DNA of 64,000 nucleotides from contig JACHMT010000001.1 of NCBI GenBank assembly GCA_014208095.1, positions 2,108,001 through 2,172,000 on the forward strand, in the 5' to 3' direction. Both the position numbers and the translations under genes were made by a program. The notes beneath the pieces were generated by a model. It worked only from the letters and a program-made list of their open reading frames with translations, had not been told where the DNA came from and did not search any database. Of the stretch, positions 50,744 through 61,977 are shown in pieces (position 1 is the stretch's first letter; each line of letters opens with the position of its first letter). The DNA comes from Actinospineispora eucalypti (GTDB taxonomy: Bacteria > Actinomycetota > Actinomycetes > Mycobacteriales > Pseudonocardiaceae).

Positions 50744-51700
50744 GTGAGCACTTTGATGAAGGCAGTGCGTTTCCACGAGTACGGCGACCCGGATGTCCTG
50801 CGCTACGAGACCGTGGACCTGCCCGTCCCTGGTGCCGGGCAGGTCCGGATCCGGGTTGCCGCGACGTCGTTCAACTCCGTCGACGGCAACATCCGCGGCG
50901 GCTTCATGCGCGGCCCCATCCCGGTGGAGCTGCCCCATACTCCTGGCCTCGACGTCGCCGGCACAGTCGACGCGCTGGGCGAAGGCGTCGACGGCATCGA
51001 GGTCGATGAGCAGGTCATCGGCTTCTTGCCGATGGACGGCAATGGAGCCGCCGCGCAGTACGTTCTCGCGCCGGCCGAGGTCCTGACGCCGGCGCCCAAG
51101 AGCGTCCCGCTGGCCGACGCCGCCGCGTTGCCGGTGGTGGGACTTACCGCGTGGCAGGCGCTGTTCGACCATGGCAAGCTGACGGCGGGGCAACGCGTGC
51201 TGATCAACGGCGCCGGAGGGGCGGTCGGCGGCTACGCCGTGCAGCTGGCCAAGGGCGCCGGTGCCCACGTGATCGCCACGGCCAGCCCGCGCAGCGGCGA
51301 CGCGACCACTTCCGCCGGCGCCGACGAGGTCATCGACCACACCACCACCGGTGTGACCGAGGCGGTGACCGAGCCGGTCGACCTCGTGCTAAACCTCGCA
51401 CCGGTCGCCCCGGAGCAACTGGCCGCGCTCGTCACGCTGGTCCGGCCGGGCGGTGTCGTGGTGAACACGACGGTGTGGATGCCCGCCCCCAGTGACGAGG
51501 AACGCGGCGTGCGCGGCATCGACCTGTTCGTCCGCAGCGACGCCGAACAGCTGTCGCGGCTAGTGGCCCTGATCGACCGAGGCGAGCTGCGCGTCGACGT
51601 CGCCGAGCGGGTGGGCCTGGCCGAGCTGGCGGCGCTGCACGCACGGGCCGCGGCGGGCGCGGTGCACGGCAAGGTCATCGTCGTCCCGCCCATCGCCTGA
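50744..51700 (+). CDS. NADP-dependent quinone oxidoreductase (MDR family)
   Basis: A 318-residue zeta-crystallin/quinone-reductase-type enzyme. KAVRFHEYGDPDVLRYE opens the catalytic domain, and the NADP motif is INGAGGAVGGYAVQLAKGAG near residue 155. The catalytic and structural zinc ligands of alcohol dehydrogenases are absent, as expected for the quinone reductase branch. GTG 50744 is listed; ATG 50756 is possible. Repression by the divergent MarR suggests a response to phenolic or electrophilic compounds. Confidence 0.92.
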   Translation: MSTLMKAVRFHEYGDPDVLRYETVDLPVPGAGQVRIRVAATSFNSVDGNIRGGFMRGPIPVELPHTPGLDVAGTVDALGEGVDGIEVDEQVIGFLPMDGNGAAAQYVLAPAEVLTPAPKSVPLADAAALPVVGLTAWQALFDHGKLTAGQRVLINGAGGAVGGYAVQLAKGAGAHVIATASPRSGDATTSAGADEVIDHTTTGVTEAVTEPVDLVLNLAPVAPEQLAALVTLVRPGGVVVNTTVWMPAPSDEERGVRGIDLFVRSDAEQLSRLVALIDRGELRVDVAERVGLAELAALHARAAAGAVHGKVIVVPPIA

Positions 51701-51730
51701 CTCCGACTCTGAAAGACAAGAGTCACGGCA

Positions 51731-51804
51731 CTGAGCTTGGATCCCGAGATGGCCGAGGCGCTGGCCCCGATGGCCGGCGCGATGGCGGACGCCACCCCCC
51801 GGCC
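51731..51804 (+). pseudogene. N-terminal scrap of an alpha/beta-hydrolase gene
   Basis: SLDPEMAEALAPMAGAMADA is the typical opening of actinobacterial alpha/beta hydrolases (lipase/esterase HSL branch), but the remainder of the fold is absent. Confidence 0.4.
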
Positions 51805-51878
51805 GTTGGCGATGGCGCGGGCGATGGCCAGCCTGTATCCGACCCCGTGGAGCTCGAGCTCGCGACGCTCCGCGTCTG

Positions 51879-51986
51879 TGGGCAGGCATCGACGCAGGTA
51901 AGGCCCACCACCACGTTGTGGTCGTCAACAGCGATGGGACGCGAATGCTGTCCCGCCGCGTCGCCAACGACCAACCGGCTGTCGAG
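51879..51986 (+). pseudogene. IS110-family transposase N-terminal fragment
   Basis: WAGIDAGKAHHHVVVVNSDG followed by TRMLSRRVANDQPAVE is the start of the DEDD domain of IS110-family transposases, with the first catalytic aspartate in GIDAG. The match ends at about 51986, where unrelated sequence follows. Confidence 0.75.
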
Positions 51987-52129
51987 GGGCGGCGCGTCGG
52001 TTTCGTGGGCACCGTCCCGGAGGCTTGTGGCGTCTGCCGGGCGTTCGCTTGGGGCGGCTGGGTCCGCTGGCTCGTGCGTCATGCCGTGGGCGTTACGGGT
52101 GCGGCAGCAATCGCGGCGGGGCGGCCCGG

Positions 52130-52343
52130 GACCGGCCGGCAGTGCGCCGGTATTCGCCTCTCCCGAAGGGAAGGCGTGGCATCCGGCCACGGTGACGCAC
52201 CGATTCCGGCGGCGGCCGAGTTGGCGGGGGTGCGGCGCTGCCGGTTGCACGATCTGCGACACCTGGCGGCGTCACTGCAACTGGCCGCCGAAGCGGCCGC
52301 CCGAATCGTGCCCCGCCGCAAACACCGACCGCCAGCTGCCTAG
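52130..52343 (+). pseudogene. Tyrosine-integrase C-terminal fragment (copy B)
   Basis: PVFASPEGKAWHPATVTHRFRR is read in one frame and, after an apparent loss of one T near 52213, AELAGVRRCRLHDLRHLAAS in the next. HDLRH carries the conserved His and Arg; the tyrosine box is missing. By chance the second frame is continuous with the IS110 scrap. It lies 75-290 bases from the 3' end of tRNA-Lys, the usual place for an integrase beside its attachment site. Nothing else is seen in 51805-52373. Confidence 0.72.
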
Positions 52344-52373
52344 CGACTCCCTAGCAACCCGGGAAAACGATAG

Positions 52374-52401
52374 CGGCCCGAGACACAGTCTCGGGCCGTT
52401 T
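52374..52401. terminator. Strong hairpin terminator beside tRNA-Lys
   Basis: CGGCCCGAGAC, loop ACA, GTCTCGGGCCG then TTT on the plus strand: an 11-bp perfect stem. On the minus strand it lies 17 bases beyond the 3' end of tRNA-Lys, so it probably ends that transcript. Confidence 0.8.
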
Positions 52402-52417
52402 GCGCTGGTAATGAGTG

Positions 52418-52490
<73 letters not shown>

Positions 52491-52683
52491 GTGCAACCAC
52501 CGTGCTGCTTGGTGCGGTGAAACCGTAGCACAGGGGGATAAGGGCACGACCAAGCGGGGGTCGTGTCCGTGTCGGTGGTGTCTGGAGCAGGGTAACCCGT
52601 TAGCCCGGGATGATGCGAGAGTCAAGTAACCCTGGGCAGAAAAATGCCCGCGCCCGGATGACTCCGGAAACGCGGGCTTCTGG

Positions 52684-52757
52684 GGTGAGTGACGGGGCTC
52701 GAACCCGCGACCTTCGGGACCACAACCCGACGCTCTACCAGCTGAGCTACACCCACC
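52684..52757 (-). tRNA. tRNA-His (GTG)
   Basis: A cloverleaf on the minus strand: acceptor GTGGGTG/CACTCAC, anticodon arm TCGGG-TTGTGGT-CCCGA with anticodon GTG, T-arm CGGGTTCGAGCCCCG. The extra G(-1) at 52757 faces the C73 discriminator, the identity pair of histidine tRNA. CCA appears to be encoded at 52681-52683. Confidence 0.97.
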
Positions 52758-52855
52758 ATGCACATCGCTTGCCGCTGATTCTACGTGCGGCACCTCGCGG
52801 TGCCCACACAGCCTAGCGTGCGCCGATCTGGCGCCTCCACCCGGTTCGACTTGGC

Positions 52856-53476
52856 TCAGCCGGCGGTGGGGCGGACCGGCTCGGCCAGCACGTCGGCGGC
52901 CACCGAGCGGGCCTGGTCGGTGCTCGGGCCGGGCTGCGGCACGAAGGCGGTGCCCCGGTAGTAGCGCAGCTCGCGCAGTGACTCCTCGATGTCCGAGAGC
53001 GCGCGGTGGGCCAGGCCCTTCTCCGGCTTGGCGTAGTAGATCCGCGGGTACCAGCGCCGGCACAGCTCCTTGATCGAGCTGACGTCGACCATCCGGTAGT
53101 GCAGGTGGGCGTCCAGCTCCGGCATGTCCCGGGCCAGGAACATCCGGTCGGTGGCGATGGAGTTGCCGGCCAGCGGAGCGGCGCCGGGCTCGGGCACGAA
53201 CTTGCGCACGTAGTCCAGCACGGTCTGTTCCGCCTCGCCGATCGTCACCGCGGAGGCGGCCACCGCCTCGGTCAGCCCGGAGCGCTCGTGCATCTCCCGC
53301 ACCACGTCCTGCATGCCGGACAGTTTCGCCGGTTCGGCATGGATCACTACGTCGACGCCCTCACCGAGCACGCGCAGTTCACTGTCGGTCACCAGCGCGG
53401 CGATCTCGATCAGGGCGTCGGACTCGACGTCCAGGCCGGTCATCTCGCAGTCGATCCACACCAAGCGGTCATTCAC
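52856..53476 (-). CDS. orn: Oligoribonuclease
   Basis: A 206-residue DEDDh 3'-5' exonuclease that degrades short RNAs (including pGpG). The acidic residues are visible as D9 and E11 in [11 protein letters not shown] in [14 protein letters not shown], and H and D in [11 protein letters not shown]. The protein is about 20 residues longer than E. coli Orn at the C-terminus. It lies directly beside tRNA-His, a common actinobacterial arrangement. An inverted-repeat element stands 12 bases upstream of its start. Confidence 0.97.
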   Translation of the reverse strand: MNDRLVWIDCEMTGLDVESDALIEIAALVTDSELRVLGEGVDVVIHAEPAKLSGMQDVVREMHERSGLTEAVAASAVTIGEAEQTVLDYVRKFVPEPGAAPLAGNSIATDRMFLARDMPELDAHLHYRMVDVSSIKELCRRWYPRIYYAKPEKGLAHRALSDIEESLRELRYYRGTAFVPQPGPSTDQARSVAADVLAEPVRPTAG

Positions 53477-53487
53477 CCCGCCACTCT

Positions 53488-53559
53488 AGAGCGTGGTCTG
53501 TGGATCTATGCCGAGCGAGCGGCGATCCAGATGGATGCATGATCCACAGACCACGCTCT
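53488..53559. repeat. 72-bp element with 19-bp perfect inverted termini (MITE-like)
   Basis: AGAGCGTGGTCTGTGGATC (53488-53506) and its exact reverse complement (53541-53559) enclose 34 bases. Length, perfect termini and position between the divergent orn and HerA-like genes suit a miniature transposable element, but no target duplication is obvious, so an operator or hairpin is also possible. Confidence 0.7.
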
Positions 53560-53650
53560 GGGTTGTCGACGGCGGGAACGCTCGTCCCAACGCTAGGCTG
53601 CGCCTGCAACAGGCGGGGTCATCGCGACTAGTCGAAAGGTCGATCCGAAT

Positions 53651-55201
53651 ATGGGGGACAAGGCAGGCGCGGCGCGGGAGATCGCGGCCGGTTACGTCAG
53701 CAGCGGAGCGGTGCTCGAGCTGGGCTCGGTCTACCTGGACGGCAAGGCCGACCCGGGCGCGCTGGTCCGGGTGCCGCTGGCCATGCTGAACCGGCACGGG
53801 CTGGTCGCCGGTGCCACCGGTACCGGCAAGACCAAGACCCTGCAGAACCTGGCCGAGCAGCTCTCCGGCGCCGGTGTCCCGGTGGTCATGGCGGACATCA
53901 AGGGTGACCTCTCCGGGCTGTGCCGGCCCGGCACCGAGTCGGACCGCACCAAGGCGCGCGCCGCCGAGACCGGCGACGACTGGGCGCCCACGCCGTACCC
54001 GGTGGAGTTCTTCTCCCTGGGTGACGACGGCATCGCGCTGCCGGTGCGAGCCACGCTGACCCAGTTCGGCCCGATCCTGCTGTCCAAGGTGCTCGGGCTG
54101 AACGACACCCAGGAGTCCACCCTCGGCCTGATCTTCCACTGGGCCGACCAGAACAACCTGCCGCTGCTGGACACCAAGGACCTGCGCGCGGTCATCCAGC
54201 ACCTGACCAGCGACGAGGGCAAGGCCGACCTGAAGGGCATCGGCGGCGTCTCCTCGGCCACCGCCGGGGTCATCCTGCGCGCGCTGGTGAACCTGGAGGC
54301 CCAGGGCGGGGCGCAGTTCTTCGGCGAGCCCGAGCTGGACCCGCGCGACCTGATGCGCCAGCACGAGGGGAAGGGCGTCATCACCCTGCTGGAGCTGTCC
54401 GAGCAGCAGACCAACCCGAAGCTGTTCTCCACCTTCCTGATGTGGCTGCTGGCCGAGCTGTTCGAGGTGCTGCCGGAGGCCGGCGACCTGGACAAGCCGA
54501 AGGTGGTGTTCATCTTCGACGAGGCGCACCTGCTGTTCGCCGACGCGTCGAAGGCGTTCCTGGAACGCATCGAGCAGACGGTGAAGCTGATCCGGTCCAA
54601 GGGCGTCGGCGTGTTCTTCTGCACCCAGCTGCCCACGGACATCCCGAACAACGTGCTCTCCCAGCTGGGTGCGCGGATCCAGCACGCGCTGCGCGCGTTC
54701 ACCCCGGAGGACCAGCAGGCGCTGGCCCGGACGGTGAAGACCTACCCGACCACGCCGCACTACAAGCTGGACGAGGCGCTCACCTCGCTGGGCATCGGCG
54801 AGGCGATCGTCACCGTGCTGTCCGAGCGGGGTGCACCGACGCCGGTGGCCTGGTGCCGGCTGCGCGCGCCGCGTTCGCTGATGGCCGCGATCGGCTCGGA
54901 GGCGATCACCGAGTTCTGCCAGGTCTCGCCGCTGCACCCGAAGTACGGCCAGACGGTCGACCGGGAGTCCGCCTACGAGAAGCTGACCGCCCGGATCGCC
55001 GAGTCGCAGGCCCCGGACGGCGAGGCGCCGGCCCCGGAGCCGGAGCGGGCGCCGGCCCGGCGAGCGGCGGCCGAGAAGGAGGATCCGGGCATGCTCTCGG
55101 AGATCATGTCCAACCCGGCGGTGAAGTCCTTCCTCCGCTCGGCGGCCAGCGCGGCCGGCCGGGAGATCACCCGAGGGCTGTTCGGCAACCGCCGGCGCTA
55201 A
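53651..55201 (+). CDS. HerA-like/DUF853 ATPase (YjgR family)
   Basis: A 516-residue P-loop ATPase of the HerA/FtsK superclass. Walker A is GATGTGKT at residues 54-61, and Walker B is KVVFIFDEAHLLF near residue 290. GVGVFFCTQLPTDIPNNVLSQLG precedes the arginine-finger region. The last 50 residues are Glu/Pro/Ala-rich, then EIMSNPAVKSFLRSAASAAGREITRGLFG. The precise role of YjgR proteins is not known; DNA translocation is inferred from the fold. Its stop overlaps the convergent membrane-protein stop. Confidence 0.92.
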   Translation: MGDKAGAAREIAAGYVSSGAVLELGSVYLDGKADPGALVRVPLAMLNRHGLVAGATGTGKTKTLQNLAEQLSGAGVPVVMADIKGDLSGLCRPGTESDRTKARAAETGDDWAPTPYPVEFFSLGDDGIALPVRATLTQFGPILLSKVLGLNDTQESTLGLIFHWADQNNLPLLDTKDLRAVIQHLTSDEGKADLKGIGGVSSATAGVILRALVNLEAQGGAQFFGEPELDPRDLMRQHEGKGVITLLELSEQQTNPKLFSTFLMWLLAELFEVLPEAGDLDKPKVVFIFDEAHLLFADASKAFLERIEQTVKLIRSKGVGVFFCTQLPTDIPNNVLSQLGARIQHALRAFTPEDQQALARTVKTYPTTPHYKLDEALTSLGIGEAIVTVLSERGAPTPVAWCRLRAPRSLMAAIGSEAITEFCQVSPLHPKYGQTVDRESAYEKLTARIAESQAPDGEAPAPEPERAPARRAAAEKEDPGMLSEIMSNPAVKSFLRSAASAAGREITRGLFGNRRR

Positions 55202-55713
55202 CCGCGGATCCGGCCCCAGGGCTTGACCACGGACAGGGTGAACGCGACCAGCAGTGCCAGCGGGGACACGATCGGCGGGTAGATGTAGTCGCCGATGGAC
55301 AGGTCGGCGGGCTGCCCGGCCAGCCACAGCCGGGACTGCCCGGCGGCGCCGTCCACCTGCCCGCGCAGGGCCACCAGGACCAGGCCGGTGAGCAGCACGT
55401 TCAGCGCCAGCTTGGCCGCCACCCACCAGTAGCGGACCAGGCCCCACTTGGTGCCCAGGCCGAGTACGACCCCGGTCGCCAGGCACACCAGCCCGGTGAC
55501 CAGCAGGGGCCACACCGCGAACACCTCCAGCGCGAGGAAGCTCTGCGCGCGCACGGCCGGGTCGTCGGTGAGGCCGGCGCGGACGATGAACACGGCCATC
55601 ACCAGGTCCACGCCCAGCCAGGCGCCGGCCGAGCTCAGGTGGGCGATCAGCACCGCCCGGCGGGCGTTTCGGCTGAGCCGGCGGGTTTGTTGCCGCGCCA
55701 CGGTGGTGGTCAT
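55198..55713 (-). CDS. Small integral membrane protein, four-helix (CopD/DUF2269-like)
   Basis: A 171-residue protein with four hydrophobic segments (AVLIAHLSSAGAWLGVDLVMA, EVFAVWPLLVTGLVCLATG, YWWVAAKLALNVLLTGLVLV, SPLALLVAFTLSVV). The histidine in the first helix (IAHLSSAGAWLG) resembles membrane CopD/DUF2269 relatives, but the match is weak and no function is claimed. ATG 55713 has no obvious ribosome site. The gene end overlaps the HerA-like gene by four bases, tail to tail. Confidence 0.8.
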   Translation of the reverse strand: MTTTVARQQTRRLSRNARRAVLIAHLSSAGAWLGVDLVMAVFIVRAGLTDDPAVRAQSFLALEVFAVWPLLVTGLVCLATGVVLGLGTKWGLVRYWWVAAKLALNVLLTGLVLVALRGQVDGAAGQSRLWLAGQPADLSIGDYIYPPIVSPLALLVAFTLSVVKPWGRIRG

Positions 55714-55771
55714 GCGGAAACTGTGCCCGGGCGGGAGGCCCCGGCGCGTCGGCCCAGCGGCGGCATCGCGG

Positions 55772-57259
55772 CTACCTCCCCAGGCGTACCACGTCCGGGT
55801 TGATCGCGGTCGCCAGCGCGAGGGCGTCGGCCAGCGGGATGTCCCGGACGACGTGCGCGGCCCCGCCGCCGGCGGTGATCGGGTCCAGCGTGACCAGGCC
55901 CGACCAGCGCTGCGTGGGGCTCTGCCGGATGCGCCAGCCGATGATGCCCCGCCGCTGCAGGGCGACCCGCCGGCGCACCACCGAGCCGTAGCCGATGACC
56001 AGGTACTCCGGGCGTAGTACGTGCCCGAGGTTGCGGTACCGGTCCAGGCCGAGCAGCGCGGCCGCCGGGAGCAGCAGCAGCGCCCCCGGCCAGAGCGGTG
56101 GCACCCAGGCCGACGCGCCCCACGCCGATGCGGTCCACGCCGATGCGACCCAGGCCACCCCGGCCAGCGCCAGCGCGGGCAGCACCGCGCGCACCACGGC
56201 CCGGCGCAGCGCGGCCGGGGGATGGCGGCGCAGCGGGGCGGATGCGCCGTCGGCCGGGTCGTCCAGCAGCAGCGCGGCGGCGGCCACCCGGTGCGCCTCG
56301 GCGCGCGGTGCGGCCGGCAACAGGGCACCGCCGCCGGTGCTCCTGGCGTCCAGGCCGGTGGTGATCGCCGTGCACCTGGCCGCCCCGGCCAGGCGCAGCG
56401 GCAGCGGTTCCACGATCACCACCCCGCGCACCCTGCGCTGCTCCAGGGACAGCGAGCGGGTGGTGAGCAGGCCCCGGCGCAATCGCAGGCTGCCGTCCTG
56501 CTCACGGCTGAGCCGGAACCGCCACCAGCCCTCCAGGTAGATCGCCACCGAGCCCAGGCCGGAAACCACCAGCACCGCCGCCGCGAGGGCCGGCACGGCC
56601 AGCCAGGCCGGCGTGGCGCTCAGCTCCTCGGCGGCCTCGGCGGTCGAGCCGATCAGGTCGATGCCGGCGTCGCTGGCGATCTTGAAGCCGCCGCCGAGCA
56701 GGGTGCCCAGCGCGACCAGGCCGGCCGGGGTGAGCGGCGCGTAGCGCAGCCAGGACAGGCGCAGCTCGGCCAGCTCCGTTCCGCCGGGCCCCGCGTCGGC
56801 GTCGGGCCGGGGGTCGTCGCACAGCAGCAGCTCGCGGCGCAGCCGGTCGGCCTCCTCCCGGGTCACCGCGTCCAGGGTCAGCCGGCCCTCCTCGCCCGAG
56901 TTCGAGCCGGTGCCGATCTCCACCACGCACAGCCGGAACAGCCGGTGCGGCGGGCTGGCCCGGACGTCCACCGTGCGCACCCGGTCGCGGCGCAGTGAGC
57001 GTTCGTGGCGGCGCAGCAGACCGCCGCGCAGCTCCACCCGTTCCGTGCTCACCCGGTAGCGCACGGTGGCCCAGCGGACCGCCCCGAGCGCGACCAGCAC
57101 CGCCGGCCCGGCCATCGCGGCGAGCGGCTGCCAGCCGTCCGCGTGCCGGCCCCCGATCAGGGTGATGGCCAGCCAGGGGATCAGCGCGCCGGCCTGGCGC
57201 AGCGGGAAGACGGCGAGCACCCGGGCGTCCAGCCGGCGCCAGCCCGCGTCAGTTCGCAT
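55772..57259 (-). CDS. PH-domain membrane protein, YdbT-like
   Basis: A 495-residue protein with six or so membrane segments and three bacterial PH (bPH2, former DUF304) modules. Typical repeats are VRYRVSTERVELRGGLLRR, RFRLSREQDGSLRLRRGLLTTRSLSLEQRRVRGV and the late PEYLVIGYGSVVRRRVALQRRGI. It is the partner of the upstream YdbS-like gene, as in Bacillus, where the pair contributes to resistance to secreted antimicrobials. The function in actinobacteria is unknown. The gap to the upstream gene is 21 bases. Confidence 0.88.
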   Translation of the reverse strand: MRTDAGWRRLDARVLAVFPLRQAGALIPWLAITLIGGRHADGWQPLAAMAGPAVLVALGAVRWATVRYRVSTERVELRGGLLRRHERSLRRDRVRTVDVRASPPHRLFRLCVVEIGTGSNSGEEGRLTLDAVTREEADRLRRELLLCDDPRPDADAGPGGTELAELRLSWLRYAPLTPAGLVALGTLLGGGFKIASDAGIDLIGSTAEAAEELSATPAWLAVPALAAAVLVVSGLGSVAIYLEGWWRFRLSREQDGSLRLRRGLLTTRSLSLEQRRVRGVVIVEPLPLRLAGAARCTAITTGLDARSTGGGALLPAAPRAEAHRVAAAALLLDDPADGASAPLRRHPPAALRRAVVRAVLPALALAGVAWVASAWTASAWGASAWVPPLWPGALLLLPAAALLGLDRYRNLGHVLRPEYLVIGYGSVVRRRVALQRRGIIGWRIRQSPTQRWSGLVTLDPITAGGGAAHVVRDIPLADALALATAINPDVVRLGR

Positions 57260-57280
57260 CGGTCGCGTCGGTTCGCATCG

Positions 57281-57766
57281 TCAGGTCGCGTCGCCGGGTT
57301 CGTGCTGGGTGACCTCGGTGAGCCGGCGGGCCAGCGCGGCGGCGACATCCGCGTCCAGGCCCTCGATGCGCACCGCGCCGGCCGAGGAGGCGGTGGTCAC
57401 GGTGACCGTGGCCAGGCGGAACAGCCGTTGCAGCGGGGAGCGCTCGGTGTCGATGGTCTGGATGCGGGAGATCGGGGCCACCCGCCAGGCCAGCCACAGC
57501 CAGCCGGCCTGGGTGTAGACGGCCCGTTCGTCCACCTCCCAGCGGTGCACCCGGTAGCGCCACCGGGGCACGACCACCACGTAGCCGGCGCCGGCGACCA
57601 GGGTGATCACCAGCAGGGCCGTACCCATCGGCCGGTCCAGCTCGGCCAGCACCAGCGCGACCAGCTCGGCGACGGCCACGGTGAGCACGCCGAGCGCGGC
57701 CCGCACGGTCCAGCAGCGCAGCGCGCGCGGGTCGACCCGGTTGGCGGGCGGGCGCGGGGCGGTCAC
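57281..57766 (-). CDS. PH-domain membrane protein, YdbS-like
   Basis: A 161-residue protein with two hydrophobic helices (VRAALGVLTVAVAELVALVL and MGTALLVITLVAGAGYVVVV) and one bPH2 domain (YRVHRWEVDERAVYTQAGWLW, VAPISRIQTIDTERSPLQRLF). It is the standard single-domain partner of YdbT and is the first gene of the pair. Membrane location at the cytoplasmic face is expected. Confidence 0.9.
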   Translation of the reverse strand: MTAPRPPANRVDPRALRCWTVRAALGVLTVAVAELVALVLAELDRPMGTALLVITLVAGAGYVVVVPRWRYRVHRWEVDERAVYTQAGWLWLAWRVAPISRIQTIDTERSPLQRLFRLATVTVTTASSAGAVRIEGLDADVAAALARRLTEVTQHEPGDAT

Positions 57767-57859
57767 GCCGCCACTCTGCCAGCCGGCCGGCGGGTTCCGG
57801 GCGTGCGGCGCGATCTGTATCAGCTTGCGCGTATATAAGCTCTACGTAATACTCGGGCC

Positions 57860-58180
57860 ATGGACGTGTTCGAGGCGGTGGCCGAACCCAGTCGGCGGGC
57901 GTTGTTGGACGCCCTCGCGGCCGGCGAACGGACCGCCGGTGAGCTGGTCGCCACGCTGCCCAACCTGACCCAGCCGGCCGTGTCGCGACACCTGCGGGTG
58001 CTCCGCGAGGTCGGCCTGGTGGAGGTCCGGCCGGACGCGCAGCGGCGCATCTACGCGCTGCGCGCGGACGGGTTGGTGGAGATCGACCGCTGGCTCGGCC
58101 GGTACCGCCGCTACTGGGCGGCCCACCTCGACGCGCTGGAACGCCACCTGGCCGACACCCACCGGAAGGACCCCGAATGA
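57860..58180 (+). CDS. ArsR-family transcriptional regulator
   Basis: A 106-residue winged-helix repressor. FEAVAEPSRRALLDALAAG opens the domain, LTQPAVSRHLRVLREVGLV is the recognition helix and RRIYALRADGLVEIDRWL the wing and dimer helix. It has no metal-binding cysteines. Its stop overlaps the start of an SRPBCC gene (ATGA), the usual ArsR/AHSA1 pairing in actinobacteria. The upstream 90 bases are unusually AT-rich (GCGTATATAAGC) and probably hold its promoter and operator. Confidence 0.92.
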   Translation: MDVFEAVAEPSRRALLDALAAGERTAGELVATLPNLTQPAVSRHLRVLREVGLVEVRPDAQRRIYALRADGLVEIDRWLGRYRRYWAAHLDALERHLADTHRKDPE

Positions 58181-58677
58181 CCGAGCCCCTGGGCACCCTG
58201 GACATCGACGGCGAGCACGCGACGATGACCTTCGTCCGGCATCTGCCCTACCCGATCGAGGCGGTATGGGCGGCGATCACCGACCCGGACCGGCGGGCGG
58301 CCTGGTTCGGCGAGACCAGCCTGGAACCGCGCCAGGGTGGCCGGATCGAGATGGTCGCCACCGACCCGCCCGCCCCGGTGGAGCAGAAGCGGATGACCGG
58401 CCGGATCCTGGTGTGGGACCCGCCCAAGGTGTTCGAGCACGAGTGGCACCAGCGGATCGTGAACGACGGAGTGGTGCGCTACGAACTGGCCGAGGAACCC
58501 GGCGGCACCGTCCTCACCTTCACCCACAGGGGGTTGACGGTGCGCAACGCCAAGGGCTTCATTCCCGGTACGCATGCGTTCCTGGACCGGCTGGGTGCTT
58601 ACCTGGAGGGTGCTTGCCCGCCCGGGTGGGAAGCGCGTTATGCGGAGGTCGCGCCTTTGTACCCGACTTGGGGATGA
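58177..58677 (+). CDS. SRPBCC (AHSA1-like) ligand-binding protein
   Basis: A 166-residue START-like protein. VRHLPYPIEAVWAAITDPDR and ILVWDPPKVFEHEWH are the AHSA1 signatures, followed by RYELAEEPGGTVLTFTHRG. Such proteins bind hydrophobic ligands and often form a unit with an ArsR repressor that they overlap, as here. Only 25 bases separate its stop from the long inverted-repeat element. Confidence 0.92.
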   Translation: MTEPLGTLDIDGEHATMTFVRHLPYPIEAVWAAITDPDRRAAWFGETSLEPRQGGRIEMVATDPPAPVEQKRMTGRILVWDPPKVFEHEWHQRIVNDGVVRYELAEEPGGTVLTFTHRGLTVRNAKGFIPGTHAFLDRLGAYLEGACPPGWEARYAEVAPLYPTWG

Positions 58678-58702
58678 GGTGGTGCGGGTAGGCGTCGGGG
58701 TG

Positions 58703-59007
58703 CCGGTTTAAAGATCGGCTTGGACGGCGCGGCCTGGTGGTCTGCCGTGGCTTGAGTGGCGCCTGTTGCGTTTGGGGCTTCTGGGCTGTGCGCGACATTA
58801 CGACACGCCTGTTCGATCTTGGTCAAACCTGCCTCGTGTACATCTCGCGGGCCGCCGCGCGGCCGGTTCCATGATCAGCATGACACTGTGGTCGTTTCAG
58901 GCGAACGGAAGTGACCACCATGTCATGCTGATCACGAGCCGTGCCTGGCCCAACGGGCCCCGCCCAAGCCACGGCAGACCACCATGCCGCGCCGTCCCAG
59001 CCGATCT

Positions 59008-59016
<9 letters not shown>
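58703..59016. repeat. 314-bp nested inverted-repeat element
   Basis: The outer arms, 58703-58754 and 58965-59016, are 52-bp inverted repeats differing at two positions (CCGGTTTAAAGATCGGCT at the tips). An inner pair, 58872-58893 and 58913-58934, matches at 20 of 22 positions (TGATCAGCATGACA core) around a 19-base loop. The element fills the whole convergent space between the SRPBCC and glgX genes (58678-59007 holds no gene) and provides the TAA stop of glgX. Confidence 0.85.
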
Positions 59017-61074
<2,058 letters not shown>

Positions 61075-61091
61075 CGGTAAGGATAGGGGCT

Positions 61092-61922
61092 GTGACGGAG
61101 GCCAGCGAGCGAACGGATCGGCGGGACCACACCGAGCTGACCGATCTGGTGATTCGGATGGACGGCGTCTCGGTACGTCGGGGCACGACCAACCTGGTCA
61201 GCGCGGTGGACTGGTCGGTGGAGCTGGACGAGCGCTGGGTGGTGCTCGGCCCGAACGGCGCCGGGAAGACCACGCTGCTGCGGATGGCCGCCGCCGAGCT
61301 GCATCCCAGCGAGGGCATCGTGGATCTGCTCGGTGAACGGTTGGGCCGGGTGGACGTGTTCGAGCTGCGGCCCAGGATCGGGTTCTGCTCGGCCGCGTTG
61401 GCATCCCGGGTGCCCGGCGACGAGATCGTCCGGGACGTGGTGGTGAGCGCCGGCTACGCGCTGCTCGGCCGGTGGCGTGAGCAATATGACACCTTCGATC
61501 TGACCCGCGCGGACCACCTGCTGAACGTGATGGGAATGAACGCGCTGGCCGGCCGCCGGTTCGCGACGCTCTCCGAGGGGGAACGCAAGCGGGCGCTGAT
61601 CGCCCGCGCGCTGATGGCCGACCCGGAGCTGCTGCTGCTCGACGAGCCGGCCGCCGGGCTGGACCTCGGCGGCCGGGAGGACCTGGTCGAGCGGCTGTCC
61701 GGGCTGGCGCTGGACGCCGACGCACCGGCCAGCGTGCTGGTCACCCACCACGTGGAGGAGATCCCGCCCGGCTACACCCACGCGCTGCTGATGCGGGGCG
61801 GCGGGGTGGTCGCGCAGGGCCTGCTGCCCGAGGTGATGACCGACCAGAACCTGTCCCGCACGTTCGGCCTGCCGCTCAAGGTGCGGCTCGAGGACGGGCG
61901 GTACAGCGCGCGCCGGGGGTAG
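61092..61922 (+). CDS. ABC transporter ATP-binding protein (orphan)
   Basis: A 276-residue ATPase. Walker A is GPNGAGKTT at residues 53-61; the signature is LSEGERKRALIARAL, and Walker B ELLLLDEPAAGLD. The usual LSGGQ is LSEGE, as in YlmA/ModF-like soluble ATPases that have no permease, and none is adjacent. THHVEEIPPGYTHALLMRGG follows the ModF-type H-loop. GTG 61092 with GGGG upstream is preferred to the longer frame from 61026. Confidence 0.88.
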   Translation: MTEASERTDRRDHTELTDLVIRMDGVSVRRGTTNLVSAVDWSVELDERWVVLGPNGAGKTTLLRMAAAELHPSEGIVDLLGERLGRVDVFELRPRIGFCSAALASRVPGDEIVRDVVVSAGYALLGRWREQYDTFDLTRADHLLNVMGMNALAGRRFATLSEGERKRALIARALMADPELLLLDEPAAGLDLGGREDLVERLSGLALDADAPASVLVTHHVEEIPPGYTHALLMRGGGVVAQGLLPEVMTDQNLSRTFGLPLKVRLEDGRYSARRG

Positions 61923-61977
61923 GGTGCCCTCACGCAGGCGATCACCGCTCGGCGAGTGGGCGAGGAGGCACAGAGGC

